Part shown: positions 46,396 to 57,949 of the stretch, one piece after another
Position numbering within the stretch: position 1 is the stretch's first letter
Layout of the letters: the number at the start of each line of letters is the position of its first letter
Assembly: GCA_030549495.1 (NCBI GenBank)
Contig: JAUIRK010000156.1
Coordinates: 1 to 64,000 of the forward strand
Source: Nectonema munidae
Taxonomy: Eukaryota > Nematomorpha > Nectonematoida > Nectonematidae
Direction of reading: 5' to 3'
Length of the DNA stretch: 64,000 nt
Position numbers and translations under genes: made by a program
Notes under the pieces: generated by a model
Told to the model about the DNA's origin: nothing
Seen by the model: only the letters and a program-made list of their open reading frames with translations
Database searches by the model: none

Positions 46396-49300
46396 CTGTA
46401 AATATAATATTAAGATAGGTTAAACTAATGATGATTTGTCACCTCCTTCTGTCAAACTTTCTTGGAGATCTTCCACCCGAATGCCTCTTTGGAGATCTGG
46501 ATGGAGACCTTCTTCTGGGAGAACGTGATTTGCTTCTTTTGCGAGCAGTAGTCTTACTATAAATAGAAGATGGCTCCTTGAGTTTGTTGTGTCTAAGCTT
46601 GGTTGGCGACTTGGAACTTCTTTCTCGATTGCCAAGATCTTCTGGCTTTTTTTCCATTCTTCGTGGTAATATGAAAGCAACCATGATTTCTTGACCATCA
46701 ATCTGACCTATTATTTACAATTAAATTAAAATCCTTATTTTCTAATTAATGAAAGAGAAAATAAAAGTTTAGGAGTAACAGGTATGATGGAATGTACAAT
46801 ATAAAAAAGGACAAAAATAATTTTAATAATACTAATAGGCATATTTGAAGAAGGAAAATTTATACCAAATGAAAATACTATGGCTAGACGAAAAATTTAA
46901 AAAAAAGCTCTATAAGACTGAAAGGTTGTGAAAACAAAATGTTTATCAACAAGGATACGCTTGGATTTAAAATAATTTGTGAAAAATAAAAGCTACAAAT
47001 TAAAACTCGGGGAGAAATTCACTGGGATAGGAAGCTTAGAAATCAGAATGGAATATTTAAAAAAAGAGGGTAAATAAAATAGCACTAATCTGAATCAGAT
47101 TACAAATGAACAAAACATCAAAGATTGTAATCAAAAATAAGCTAAAACCTCCATCCATGAATCTCTTGGCTTTATCTGCGGACTCGGTAGAAGCATATTC
47201 AATGGAAGCATATCCTCTAAAAATTAAAAAATAAGAATAATTGAGAAAAGATGAAGTATTCCAAAATCACTAAGATTTTTTAGTTAATTACAAAATCACC
47301 ATATTATATATCTAGGCTCAAATAAGAGCCCTCGCTACTTATTAAATTTTGGGGCATAAGCCAAAAAAATGCCCCCAACTATTTCTCAAGCCCCCCACCC
47401 CAACTAATTTTCAAGCTCCCCTAAAAAATATGACAAACATCTAGCATTTGAAAATGTAATGAGTATAGATATGGCTTGACAAATACATCATATGTTTTCT
47501 TTTCTCCTTGAAGCAGATTAATCTGATAGTTCATAAATTAGCGCCCAAAGAAGCCCTCGCCCTAAAATGGGCCTCAAATCTATAATTGAGTTACTGTAAA
47601 GTTATATAGGAGAGTATTAATGTTAAGTATCCATGGTATAGAATTCAGTGACATCTAGATTCAGTGTTTATTGAGAAATTATTCTTTAAAAAACTAGCAG
47701 AACTCAGTGGTGTAGCACACTGTACGCGATATTCAGATGACTCTGGTTCGAATCAACACCAAGGCGACTTTTTTCAAAGAATTAATTTCAATAAACAAAA
47801 TTTATAACTAAATAAATAATTAGTTATTTTAAACAAATAACAAAATAAACAATTCATTAAGCCTATTCCTTATAGGTAAGAACGCTCATATATTATTATA
47901 TACACAAAATTCACAGAAATTAGCCTTTCAACAAAAAAGTAGAGATCATTACTTATTGAATAAGCCACGACCTGACAAAGGCAAATCAACATTCTTAATT
48001 TCTCCATATGCTCCAAAGATTTCTTTAATGTGCGCTTCATTAATATTTCGTGTCAAACGAGCCACATTAATTTTGGAGGGCTTTGGGGATGGGCTTTTGA
48101 TAACTCTTTTGGGCTTCGGAGAAGGAGTCCTGAAATGAGAGAGAAAGAGAAAGAAAGTAAAAATTGAAAGATAAATCGGGCGATAAATCTAAATATCTCA
48201 AGTTGAATGTTAAAATGAGACACGACCTGGAAGAAGACTTTTCTTTCACACGCTTAACTTTGGCCTTCTTCACCGAAGTTTGTTGCTTCCTTTTTGGAGA
48301 AATTGAACTGGACGCGCTATTTGAAGATGAATACGATGAAGAATCGGATGCTAGAAATAGGCAAAGCAAGGTGCAGCTTGAGTTTGTCAATATTAGAAAA
48401 AACACAGACAACATATTAAGGATGGTAGAATTTCTATTTTCCACAATTATTATTATTATTGACGTTCGCTTTGATGGAAAGTTAAACACTTCTGGAATAA
48501 CTTGTCAAACTATTACCTTTTACCGCCCAAATATAAAAAAAACATTTAGATAGTGAGCTTTTTAAAAATATGTTAATGTTTATAATATAAAAAATAAAGT
48601 TTGGGCCAATTTTAGTGCAAAAAATATTTAAAGTTTAGAGTTCAACTATGTTCCATATAGGGAACATTGGTAGTAATCCAACTATTTATCAGATGATAAA
48701 TTTTTATTTTAAAAATTCAAAATAAGCAATTAAAATCTTATTTTTGATGATATAGTTGAAAACATTTTTTCCTTTCTCTGCATGTAAACGAATATTGCAT
48801 TGTTGCATTCATTAAATTCTTCGTGTTCTTTTTGCAAACTTTACATCTTCCTTGAGTTGTTTGCTCCAAAATGTGGTTTTTTTTAAATCAAATTTAACAT
48901 CAAAAGGTAAGCTACTGTTGCACAACTTTAAACATTAAAAAAAATCAAAAGACACAGTCAAACATCGCTTCTAAATTCCAAGTGTGAAATCTTAGTGTTT
49001 GGATCAACTTTACAGAATGCTTTCCATGCGGCAATAATAGAAAGATTGACAACGTTGATGAAAAGAGGCCAATACCATTTTTGCTTTTTATATTTGGTCG
49101 ATAAACCTCTAATAATAATCTGTCCATTAAATCGACTCCTCTGATGCTTTTATTATAGATATAAACTAAATGGGGTTGATATATTTCTTTTACGCTGCCT
49201 TTTATTCGTCTTTTGACTTTAAAAACCAGTTCATGAGTCTGCCAATTACTTGCAATACAACACATAGGATTATCTTTCAATAAACTTTACTGATAGAACA

Positions 49301-52300
49301 AAAATAAAAAGTTCCTCTAAGTTTTATTGCAAATCTTTTCAAGAAAAATAAAGCATTTGTTATTCTATTTTTTCTATTAGTTCCACAAGCACCAGCGTTC
49401 ATATCAGCTAATTGAGAAAGAAGAGGACAACTGGAAAAAAACTATCGAAGTAAACTTGATGATATTGAAAATTTGAAAAAGACTCTACAATATCCATCAT
49501 CTTTAAAACTACACGTGAACCCAGAGGCTGGGTAGATTTATTCATTTCTTTGCCTTGATAAATTTGTAAATAATATGAATAAGCATCACTACTGCACAGT
49601 GCACAAGCACCAAATTTTGTACCCAAAACGTAAAGGCTTTCCTTTTATGAACATTTCAGCACGATGGCGTTCAAAATAAGGTACCATTGATTCATGATTG
49701 ATCATTGATTTCTCATGAAAAAAACCACAATCAAGCAAATTATCATTGGAAAATTTGTATAGAAGAAAAATTTTGTTCATATTGTCTGCTTCATTTTGCC
49801 AAGTTTTGATAATAAGTTGCAAAATGTATGTACTTTTTTTCCTAAATATCTATTTCTACTCATATTATTAGAAACAAGGCTGAGTAGACCAATACTTGCG
49901 TTCTTCAGGTAAAATATGATATGCTGAAAACAAAATAATTCCAATGAATATTTTTAATTCTTCTAAAGAAACCTTGAAATTTGGATTATTTTTATCTGCT
50001 AGCACATAAATGTTAATAATATGTTTTGTTGCATGAAATAGAATATGGTAAAACATATTTTCAGAAAGTTGTCTAAATATGATAAGATCTTTTTCCGTAA
50101 AGGATATTAATTTTTTTCAATAAAAGATGTTCAGATAAAAGGGGATTTGTAAAATACAAAGTTTTGGTTCAGGTATTTATTTGATCAATTTTTTCCCATA
50201 TCTTTTTTTGCTCATATCTCCAGCATTTGGAGGAAGAATTATAACATTTTTAGGATTACTTGAAAGTTCAATCAAATTATGAGCTTCAGAAATTGTAGAA
50301 ACCTAATGTTAGCATTTTAAAAACTAAAAAAAATAAACAAAATAAGTCAAAAAATCCAAATTATTTATTGATATATTTTTTATTTTAGATATTTTAATGT
50401 TATTGCATATTTTTTATATTAAATATTTAACTATTAAAAAAATATTTTTTTTTTTGGAAAATTCAAATTTTTATTTTTTTCTCTCTTTATTTTTATATAA
50501 GTAAATATACACATTTAGAGCTTACGTTTTTAGTACAGTTTGCTTACTTTTCTAGAACAAAATTTCAAAGTAAAAATCTTTCTATAAATTATTTTTTCAA
50601 AAAAATGAATTATAAAATTTTTTAAGAGAAAACTGAAAAAAATATGAAAACTAACTCATGCATGTGGTGCATCTTCGAGGCTTGCATACTTTTCTGCATC
50701 AGATATTATAGATCGATACGTTAAAAAACTTAAACTTCAAAATTGAATTAACAAAATTTAAGGAATCATATGATCAATATTAAAATGTTGGTATGAAGCA
50801 TGAAACTCACGAAAATAAGACAAAAAAAAAAAGAGAATGAATTTGAGTTTGGGTTAAAATTTATCTTAAAAAGTACAGAATTGAGTAGGAATCCAAAAGC
50901 TCTTCCTCATATTGAAAGGAAATTGGGTTAAATATTTAATGAACTGTACACAAACTGAGTATAGATAAGCGTTTATATAGCATACTTACCAGAGCTACTG
51001 TCACTTGAGTCAGAAGAATCGGAATCAGACGAGCTAAAAAGAAAACAGTGAATAAAAAAAGAATATTGGCAATCACACTTAATTTAATGCTTGAAAATTT
51101 TAAAATTTGATAGAAGGAATTTTAATAAAACAAAAGTGTACAGTGATGGCCTACGTTACGGTTGGAAAAAAAATTGCGTACTTTTCAACTACACTTTTCT
51201 TTCTACCCTAAAATCCTACCGGAATAAAAAAATTTGAAAAAAAAATCGAAAGATGTCTTTACTTTGCGATTAAAGGCCTTCAAGATGCTGTTGTGAGTAG
51301 CTTATTTTTCAATTTTGATTTTTTTATATATATTTTTCATTTAAAGAGACGCTTTAAAGAAGTTAAAATTTGGAATGAAATAAGTTGTTAAGCAAAATTC
51401 AAAAACATCACATTCGATATATAATGTAAAATGACAAATTCATGCAAAATTAGTTGAACACGACAAAGTTTGAATAATTAATTACCTTCTTCTTGTATAG
51501 ATAAATTAATTTGTTAATCAATCTTTCTTATATATAATTAGATTTTATATACCTTTATAGTATATATATATAGAGTATTAGGGTAATGAAAATTTTGTAG
51601 TGTTTACCCTGTAGTATTTTCAATGAACTTTTGGTATAAAAACTAAATGTGACATTAAAATTAATTTTCTTATTAAAAAGTTAGGCCAGGATGCATTTTA
51701 TCTAATTTTTATACGCTAAATTAAAATTAAATTAAATATATTGAAAAAGTGCCAAAATTAGCATTTTACATCCCGCTTTCCTCATTTCCCATAGAAACCT
51801 ATACCCCTCTACTTAGATCTAACACTCAATACCTCAGACAAGAACTCATCCAAGCCTCACCCTCCATTTTCTTCCAACATATAAACAATCCAAACCGAAT
51901 TCTGAATTATGATTTGTCTGTTTTGCAATTTTTCTTCAAGTCTTGCATTAGTTTTATTGCTCTTTCTGCAATAACATTTGTTTGCGGTATGTCAAAAACT
52001 GAAGTATCCTTCACCCAGTGATTTTTGAAGCATCTTTCAGCACTTTTGCATTTCGTGTTCTGAATGCAATTAAGAAGCTTTTCATAGTTTTCATGTTCAA
52101 AATTTGGTTGGAGAACCATATTTCTTGCCAACCATAGGCTATGAAATTGACAGCACTTTCTATTTTTTTCTCTGTAATCGAGTAAAAGAAATAAGCAATA
52201 AGAGCTTAAACGGCTCTAGTGTTCCATGGAGCGTTATGCATTAGAAGTAATGTTTTCCAGTTTATTGAGGATAATTTCTTTTTTTCTTTCAAAACTCTAT

Positions 52301-55300
52301 ACAGTATACAAAAATTTTAAATCATCCCTCCAGATTTCAGGCGTATATAATTTGTGTCATTCAGCGTAATTATTAACTATCATCTGTATGAACTCATTAT
52401 TCATACGAGGATCAATGGAGCCTACAGGAAAATAAAAATCAAGAACGTGTCTCAAGATTCTATCCAAAATATGTGGTTGGCAACCAACAAATAGCGGTTT
52501 AGTCAAACCTAATTTCAACATTTTTTGCTGAAGTTTAACTACAACTCCTGAAGAACAACCAGTATGTGTAGGTGTAGTGTCACAAATAATCACCTTGAAG
52601 TATTTTTATTATTCCTTCAAAAATACTTTGGGCTGAACTGCCTTCACTTCTAAAAACTTCAAAATTAATTTTGTGCCCAGGATTTTGAAGACATACTACT
52701 TGATATTCTTCAAGTTTTTTTTATTATTTTTTCCCGGGAATCTGTTACCATCAAAAAGCAGGCAAAATTTTTTTTGTTCCGCCAACATTTTTTTATTTTT
52801 AATTTTAAATTATTTACCATGTGCAATCATACCTTTAAATAATCCAGATGCTGGTTTCTAAAGTGCATTCTTCTTCACTGAGGACATCAGAGCTGAGCTC
52901 GATGATCTACTGCAGTTTTCGTACTTTTCAGAATGTATTTTTATCATCTCAGTTTTTTTTGTGGTCTTTTTGGTGGATGAATTGAAGAAAGTGGAGCGAG
53001 TTTATTTGTCACATAACCAATCTTTCCTTCAAATTCAATCTGTTTTTTATAAAAAATTTTATCTCCTCTGCATAACCAATTTCCATCCATTTTTGTAATG
53101 TCAAATAAAGTAGATGATTCTTCTTTAAATTTTTCTTTAGGATACCTTTGTTTTTATTTTAGCAATAATTACTTGCTCACTACGTTGAGGAAAACTCATT
53201 TTTCCCATAAACCCAATAATTCTTGAAATTTTTTTTTATTCTACCTTATTTGAGTTTTTCTTCTCCTAGTAAAGTATGGTAACAGTCAAGAACATCAATT
53301 TCTTAGGTAATCTCGCAAAATTATTGAAATTTTTAATTCTAGGTAAGATTCTTGTATGTTTGGTTTTGGACGATAAATTTTTTCCCAAAATTTTAGAATT
53401 TTTAGCTACAACAGAACTGGGTTTAAATCGCGCCATAATTCAATTGAAAAAAAAGAATATAAAAAAGTTAAAAAAAACTAAGTCATTTATAATTATACTA
53501 AAAAACTTTTCGAATATTAATTTTTATACTTCATACGATAATAACAAATATGACTAAAGTTATATAGTTTTAACTCTAATATCCTGGGGAGGGTTTTATT
53601 GTTAAAAGTTAATTTTTTAAATATTTTTATGCTTTTTCTGAGATTGTTCACTTAGAAAAATAACAGGGTGGTAAATTTTTTTAATTTTTTTTTAAGTAAT
53701 AAGCCTAATATAGTATAGTATTTTATGGATTATTTTACATGCGTTTGTAGTGAACAAATAAATCACAAAACCTTATTGACCGGAATATGATAAAACTCAA
53801 GTAACGGGTTTGAACTTGAAACTCACAAGTTCGATAATAAAAAAAGGTACCAAAGATCGGAAACGTACGAAACTTTGATATATTTCGTTATATTGTTTCA
53901 TACGCAATTTCGAATCGTAAATAAATGTAACAAAAAAGCTATTGTATCATACCAAAATTTTTAAACGTTACGCACCATATGTCCCCCTTATCATTATTTC
54001 AAAATTAATTTTTTATTCTAAAGGAGACATTTTGAAGAAATAGGATTGATGAATCACTCCAGTTTCAAAGATATTAAGTGAAAAAGACGAAAAGCACTTA
54101 TTGATTTTCAGACAACGTTGATTGGAAATTCTCAGGCAACGTTTAAAAGGTATCCAAGGCACAGAGCTTATTTCTGTTCATTCAGATCTCTATTTTTTAG
54201 CTAAAAAGATTATTAGTCAGGAAATCTTTCAAGGTCGCCACAAATTAAGTTTTACAATTTAACCCCATTTTAATAGGGTATAGAAGTACGACATATTTTA
54301 CTAGGACCACAATGTATTCAAATGTTTATAGAAGCTATTATCTACAGATAGATTGTTAGCATATTTATTTTCGTCAGATTTGGGTTTTTCAAAACCATTT
54401 GAGGAAGGTTACTAACAATTGGTTTTAAGCGGTTTTTAATCAAGCTCAAAAATCTATTTATAAAAATTATTTTTGTTACAATTTGTCATGATTCAAATTT
54501 CATCGTTACCATAAAAAAATTAATGTTTGATTTCAAATATTGTTATAAATTAAGAATCAAGTTTATTCACATTGTTTAAATATAGATATAAACACTTGTA
54601 TTAAACTTTTTACATAATTATTTATTCTTTGTTTTTAAAAAAGCATCTTTTTGTAAAAAAAAAACCAGCAACAGAAAATGATCTTTACCTCTCAACACTT
54701 GTTGGTTTGACTGAGCATAAAGCATAACACGATTTATGAAGTTCTTCACTTTTTTCAGAAGTTGCTTCATACATTTTAAACGTTTTTCTGAATTTAAATT
54801 TACTCTCTGAGGAATTAATTTTTTTAACTTCTTTAAAAAATCCTATGAATATTTCTTCTAACGCAGAAAGCTTTATTGATCGTTGAATTTCAGTTACTTC
54901 AAGTTCAGAAACTTTATTCTGATTTTACAATTTGTTTCAGTATAAATAAAATAAACAAAATAAAATTTATATCATAACTATAAAATTTTTTATAACTAAT
55001 TAAATTTTTTAAAAAAATTGTAATGTTAAAAACCGATTTTTCAACATTATTGGTGGCGTCATTATTTTTAAACTATGTCACTCATTTTTAAAATATCTTT
55101 TTGCATGATAAAAGTCTTGAAATGCTTTCATAATAAAGAATAATTCCTTAAAATCCAAATATATAGAGATAAGAGTGTCTCGTCCGATTGTGACGTCATT
55201 GGATATCACGTCAGCAAAAAAATATTTTTTAAAATAGTCTTACTATAGGCTAAATTTGGTCGCCTATTTGTTGGGAATTGTACACATATGACGTCTAGTT

Positions 55301-55910
55301 TTTGAAATAATTTGGAATGTTTGAGGGTGGACTAAATCTACCCCCAGTAAAATAAGATTAAGTTGTGCGCTCAAAGATAAAGGTTTTGTGCATTGCACTT
55401 TTTCAACAAAAAGCCTAGATTCTAAAAAAATTGCTAAAAAGCTTAGAAGACAAAGACTTTTTATGTTGCGCTTTGGAAACGTTGGGTACGAAAGAATGTG
55501 TCTATGAATGCATTTTTAATCTAACAACTATTTTTAAAATCGGAGTGGCAATAATCATTCACAGCCCAATTAAAAACTTCTCTATTCTTAGTTACTCTAT
55601 TACTTAGGTGCAATGCGCTTTCCAATCCATGACAAAAAATGGGATAAAACTTCTTAACGCCCTTAATTTCTTCTCTTCTGCAAAAATAGGAAAAGTAATA
55701 AAGGAAAACCTGTCTGAAGATGATGATGCAGAAGATAGATCTTTGGATTTGGTTTTTGAAGTTGTTTTATTTTTGGCTGCTTTTTCAGCCAGCTTTTCTA
55801 CATTTTCTTTCTTCTCAACCTTTTTGCTCTCAGAGGCAGATGCTTGCGATTTATTTTTTGACTTTGTTGACTCCTTTTCATCGCTCTTACTTGGTAATTC
55901 ATTAACAGTC
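46278..55910 (-). CDS. RNPS1: RNPS1-like SR-related RNA-binding protein (7 exons seen, 5' exon missing)
   Basis: Exons in coding order: 55910-55710, 51033-50990, 48350-48227, 48129-47953, 47216-47149, 46707-46443 and 46395-46278. All introns are GT-AG and the phases close (997 nt, stop TAA at 46,278-46,280), giving 331 visible residues. The N-terminal part is Lys/Ser/Glu-rich, then Ser/Asp runs (SDSDSSDSSDSS). One RRM lies at about residues 143-220: RNP2 INVARL, EIFGAYGEIK, RNP1 KGYASIEY, and the closing MDGGQIDGQE, all matching RNPS1. The tail is Arg/Ser-rich (KRSKSRSPRRRSPSRSPKRH). RNPS1 is a nuclear splicing activator and peripheral exon-junction-complex factor that binds SAP18 with Acinus or Pinin. 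The first exon with the start codon was not found upstream of 55,910. It converges on the TANGO1-like gene. Confidence 0.88.
46443..46707 (-). CDS. RNPS1: RNPS1-like gene, RRM end and RS tail exon
   Basis: Acceptor AAATAATAG. Encodes QIDGQEIMVAFILPRRMEKK and then the RS-rich tail. Donor GGAG|GTGACA is weak. Very high Arg/Ser content with SRSP dipeptide repeats, the substrate of SR kinases. Confidence 0.9.
47149..47216 (-). CDS. RNPS1: RNPS1-like gene, RNP1 exon
   Basis: A 68-nt exon, acceptor TTTTTAG, donor GGAG|GTTTTA. Encodes (K)GYASIEYASTESADKAKRF and MDGG, carrying the RNP1 strand of the RRM. Confidence 0.9.
47698..47765 (+). repeat. tRNA-derived SINE-like sequence
   Basis: GTGGTGTAGCACACTG (A-box-like) and GGTTCGAATC (47,745-47,754, an exact B box) lie 38 bp apart. 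The arms do not pair well. It is in an RNPS1-like intron, opposite to the gene. Confidence 0.4.
47953..48129 (-). CDS. RNPS1: RNPS1-like gene, RNP2 exon
   Basis: Acceptor CTCATTTCAG, donor AATAA|GTAATG. Encodes TPSPKPKRVIKSPSPKPSK, then INVARLTRNINEAHIKEIFG and AYGEIKNVDLPLSGRGLFN. This is the first half of the RRM with the SPSPKP lead-in seen in RNPS1 proteins. Confidence 0.93.
48227..48350 (-). CDS. RNPS1: RNPS1-like gene, Ser-rich exon
   Basis: Acceptor TATTTCTAG, donor CCAG|GTCGTG. Encodes SDSSSYSSSNSASSSISPKR and KQQTSVKKAKVKRVKEKSSS. The joins on both sides keep the Ser-rich and SPSP reading. Confidence 0.85.
48945..50300 (-). mobile_element. broken piggyBac element in RNPS1-like intron
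   Basis: Four - strand blocks follow the piggyBac transposase order. About 50,056-49,868: VSLEELKIFIGIILFSAYHI (N-terminal core). 49,822-49,590: NEADNMNKIFLLYKFSNDN, ending in the first core block. 49,626-49,408: GTKFGACALCSSDAYSYYLQ and IYQGKE, then VVLKMMDIV and YFDSFF (place of the DNFFTS catalytic site). 49,280-48,945: YNKSIRGVDLMDRLLLEVYR, the family's YN-x3-GVD-x2-D signature. A VIILPPNAG piece near 50,230 fits the usual lead. At least three frame breaks separate these, so it is inactive. Same orientation as the host gene, inside the intron 48,351-50,989. Confidence 0.85.
50990..51033 (-). CDS. RNPS1: RNPS1-like gene, 44-nt micro-exon
   Basis: Acceptor TTCTTTTTAG, donor TCTG|GTAAGT (consensus). 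Encodes SSDSDSSDSSDSSS, continuing the Ser/Asp run of both neighbours in frame. Confidence 0.85.
51890..53436 (-). mobile_element. unclassified DTT-motif transposase-like gene, decayed
   Basis: One - strand coding trail in the RNPS1-like intron. It starts at ATG 53,436 (MARFKPSSVVAKNSKILGKN), then MGKMSFPQRSEQV, then FDITKMDGNWLCRGDKIFYK and VTNKLAPLSSIHPP, then about 52,720-52,357 CLQNPGHKINFE and IICDTTPTHTGCSSGVVVKL, FVGCQPHILDRILRHVLDFY, then WLARNMVLQ, and at 52,080-51,907 CFKNHWVKDTSVFDIPQTNV with AERAIKLMQDL. The order (DTT-x2-TG...G, C-x-PH-x2-D, KNHW, IP-x-TN-x3-AERAI) recalls a repeat-encoded protein family widespread in arthropods. DTT and the later acidic positions could be RNase H-fold residues, but I cannot place it in a named superfamily. 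Several frame breaks. Confidence 0.6.
54660..54921 (-). mobile_element. hAT transposase C-terminal remnant
   Basis: The - frame reads NKVSELEVTEIQRSIKLSAL, a charged helical stretch, then ALCSVKPTSVER, and after a short break RSFSVAGFF. This is the hAT dimerisation motif (x-P-TSVESER-x-FS-x-AG). Frame is lost right after VER. It mimics an exon because GAGAG|GTAAAG follows, but its acceptor phase (0) does not fit the neighbouring RNPS1 exons, so it is not taken into the gene. Confidence 0.65.
55710..55910 (-). CDS. RNPS1: RNPS1-like gene, most 5' exon found
   Basis: A 201-nt exon, acceptor ACACTTTTAG, donor ACAG|GTTTTC. Encodes TVNELPSKSDEKESTKSKNK and a long Lys/Ser/Glu-rich run ending SSASSSSDR. 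Joins the micro-exon as AG|C (Ser). It has no ATG in frame at its start, so a further 5' exon is expected. Confidence 0.75.
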
Positions 55911-57190
55911 CTAAAAGTGTTATCTAATTTATTAAATTTTACTTTAAAGTAACTTTATATAAAAGAGTATAAATAGGAGGTCGTCGTTTCACCTACTTCA
56001 TAATATACCACATACGCATTTTATTATAATTATATACAGTAAATCTTGAATACACGTACAGTACAGGCTTGGAAGAAACAGATTGCAAATGTAGTTTTTC
56101 TTTCAGCATTGTTAATCGGTGCAAATATAAATACTCCAGGAACTTAAGAAAATCAGATTCAGACTCCAATCTTACAAAAATCAAACTCTTTTCCACTTTA
56201 TATCATTAGTAATGAAAAATAGTTTGAAAATTAGTCAAGAAAGCTATTATCATAGGGTTCTTATTATGTTAAAGAATTTTTTCAAACGTGTATGGAATAT
56301 AATTTAAACTTTAAACATAAGGAAACTTTTTAATAAAGACACTTTAACATTATTACTCTGTTTTGTAGTGTTCAATTAACACTGTTTTTTCATGGCGTCT
56401 CTAACTTGTTAATAAAAATTTAAATTAGAAAAATTTTATGAACTTTTGGAGCAATAGTTTCAAACTTGAGATTAAACAAAATTTAAGGAAGATTAATTTA
56501 ATGCGAAATTTTTGTCTCCAAAAAAAGTTGAGAATATTTCTTGAAAAAATAAGAATCAGAATTAAATGAACTGTAGGGCAAATGGGTATGAATTTGATAT
56601 CTTGGATTAGAGTGTTTCAAACCATAAGAACATTTCATTTACTGATAAGACCAAGGCAGCCGATTCCGAAAAAGGACAATTATGATTAAATAATAATTAA
56701 TACAACTTAATATAACAAATTTACTCCGTTTTGAAAAATTAAAAACAAGTTATAAAAATCAGTTGTCTAAATTTGAGACTTACTTATAAACACAGACAAA
56801 AGTTGAGAATTGTTCAGAGATTTTAAATAAGATATTCTATCAGCCATTCACTCACACTGGTAGCCAAAGTTTATTTTGTTTTAGATTTAACGCTTAAATC
56901 TATTGAGTCAAGTCATGCATTTGCAATGTTCTTCTCACCCAATTTTATCTTTTTGGGCAAACGTAGCAGTTGGGAAAATTATATTTTTGTTTTTCCCACA
57001 TTATTATTGTATTTCTATAATAACGATTAAAAAAGTGATACCCCACTGGTGATACAAATAGAAGAAAGGATTTTATTATTTGATTTTTTTAAAATAAAAC
57101 CTGTATTAAAATTTAATTTGAACTTTTAAATTTTAATCATACGTTTTTCGCATACTTTACCTTTAAAAAATATTTTTTAGCTTGTCATTT
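55911..57190. other. AT-rich stretch, no gene recognised
   Basis: Expected to hold promoter or first-exon sequence of the RNPS1-like gene, but no short ATG exon with a fitting donor (phase 2) stood out. Confidence 0.5.
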
Positions 57191-57262
57191 TGTATATATA
57201 TTTTCTTCATACCCCCCCCCCCCCCCACTGAAAATTCCTTCATCCGCCACTGCCTGTGTATA
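57190..57262 (-). mobile_element. hAT-type MITE end with poly-C/G tract
   Basis: The reverse complement begins CAGTGGCGGATGAAGG and runs into AGTGGGGG with a G run of about 16 (poly-C at about 57,212-57,228 on +). CAGTGGCGGAT plus a poly-G run is the start of several arthropod hAT-like non-autonomous elements. The other end was not found. Confidence 0.4.
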
Positions 57263-57949
57263 ACTCGTTAGCCCTTTGAGGAATAGTGTGACACCCGTGT
57301 ACCAAGAAATATAAATCGTTCGTTTTAAAATTTAAATAAATATAATTCTTTTAAAAAAAGGAAGCTGATCATTAAGAAAATTTTTTCATGTCAAAATTTA
57401 GGTGCAATAGGCAATAAAAAAAATCAGAAATTATAATAAAATTAAATAAAGCGATTCCGATAATTGAAAAGCCAAATCTAAAGGCTCCCTCCCATTACTG
57501 ATTTCTATATGGTTGACTAATAAGCAAGGAAACAGTGATAATATAGTGATTACTTCATGATAATGGGTTGGATATGAAATCACTTTTAACGCTAAAGCGA
57601 TATGCTTTAATTAATGAAATTTTTGTGATTTTGTTTTTAAGAGTTTAGGGCTTTGGGGATCGAACAATGAGCTTTACTAGCTACAAGATACACCCTAAAA
57701 ACCATTGAAACTCGACTTCATGATGGTTTAAAATCAAAATTTTAATTTCAAAAATTAATGTAGAAGTGTTTATTCCGATATAAATAAAAACATAATAGAA
57801 AATAAAATAGAATTAAAATATAAAAAATAAAGAGGATTGTTATCCAACATTTTTAATTTTATAAAATGGAACAAAAAAAGTTTAAAAAGAGTAGAAAATT
57901 TTAAAATTAAATCTTAGTATAAAAGAAGATAATGTTTCAGTTGAAATTG

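Noticed and set aside
51749-52021. + strand frame of 90 codons
   Set aside because: Its second half is opposite the KNHW/AERAI block of the - strand element, and it has no motif.
54687-54921. Extra RNPS1-like exon
   Set aside because: The acceptor phase does not fit the preceding exon, and the reading carries the hAT dimerisation motif.
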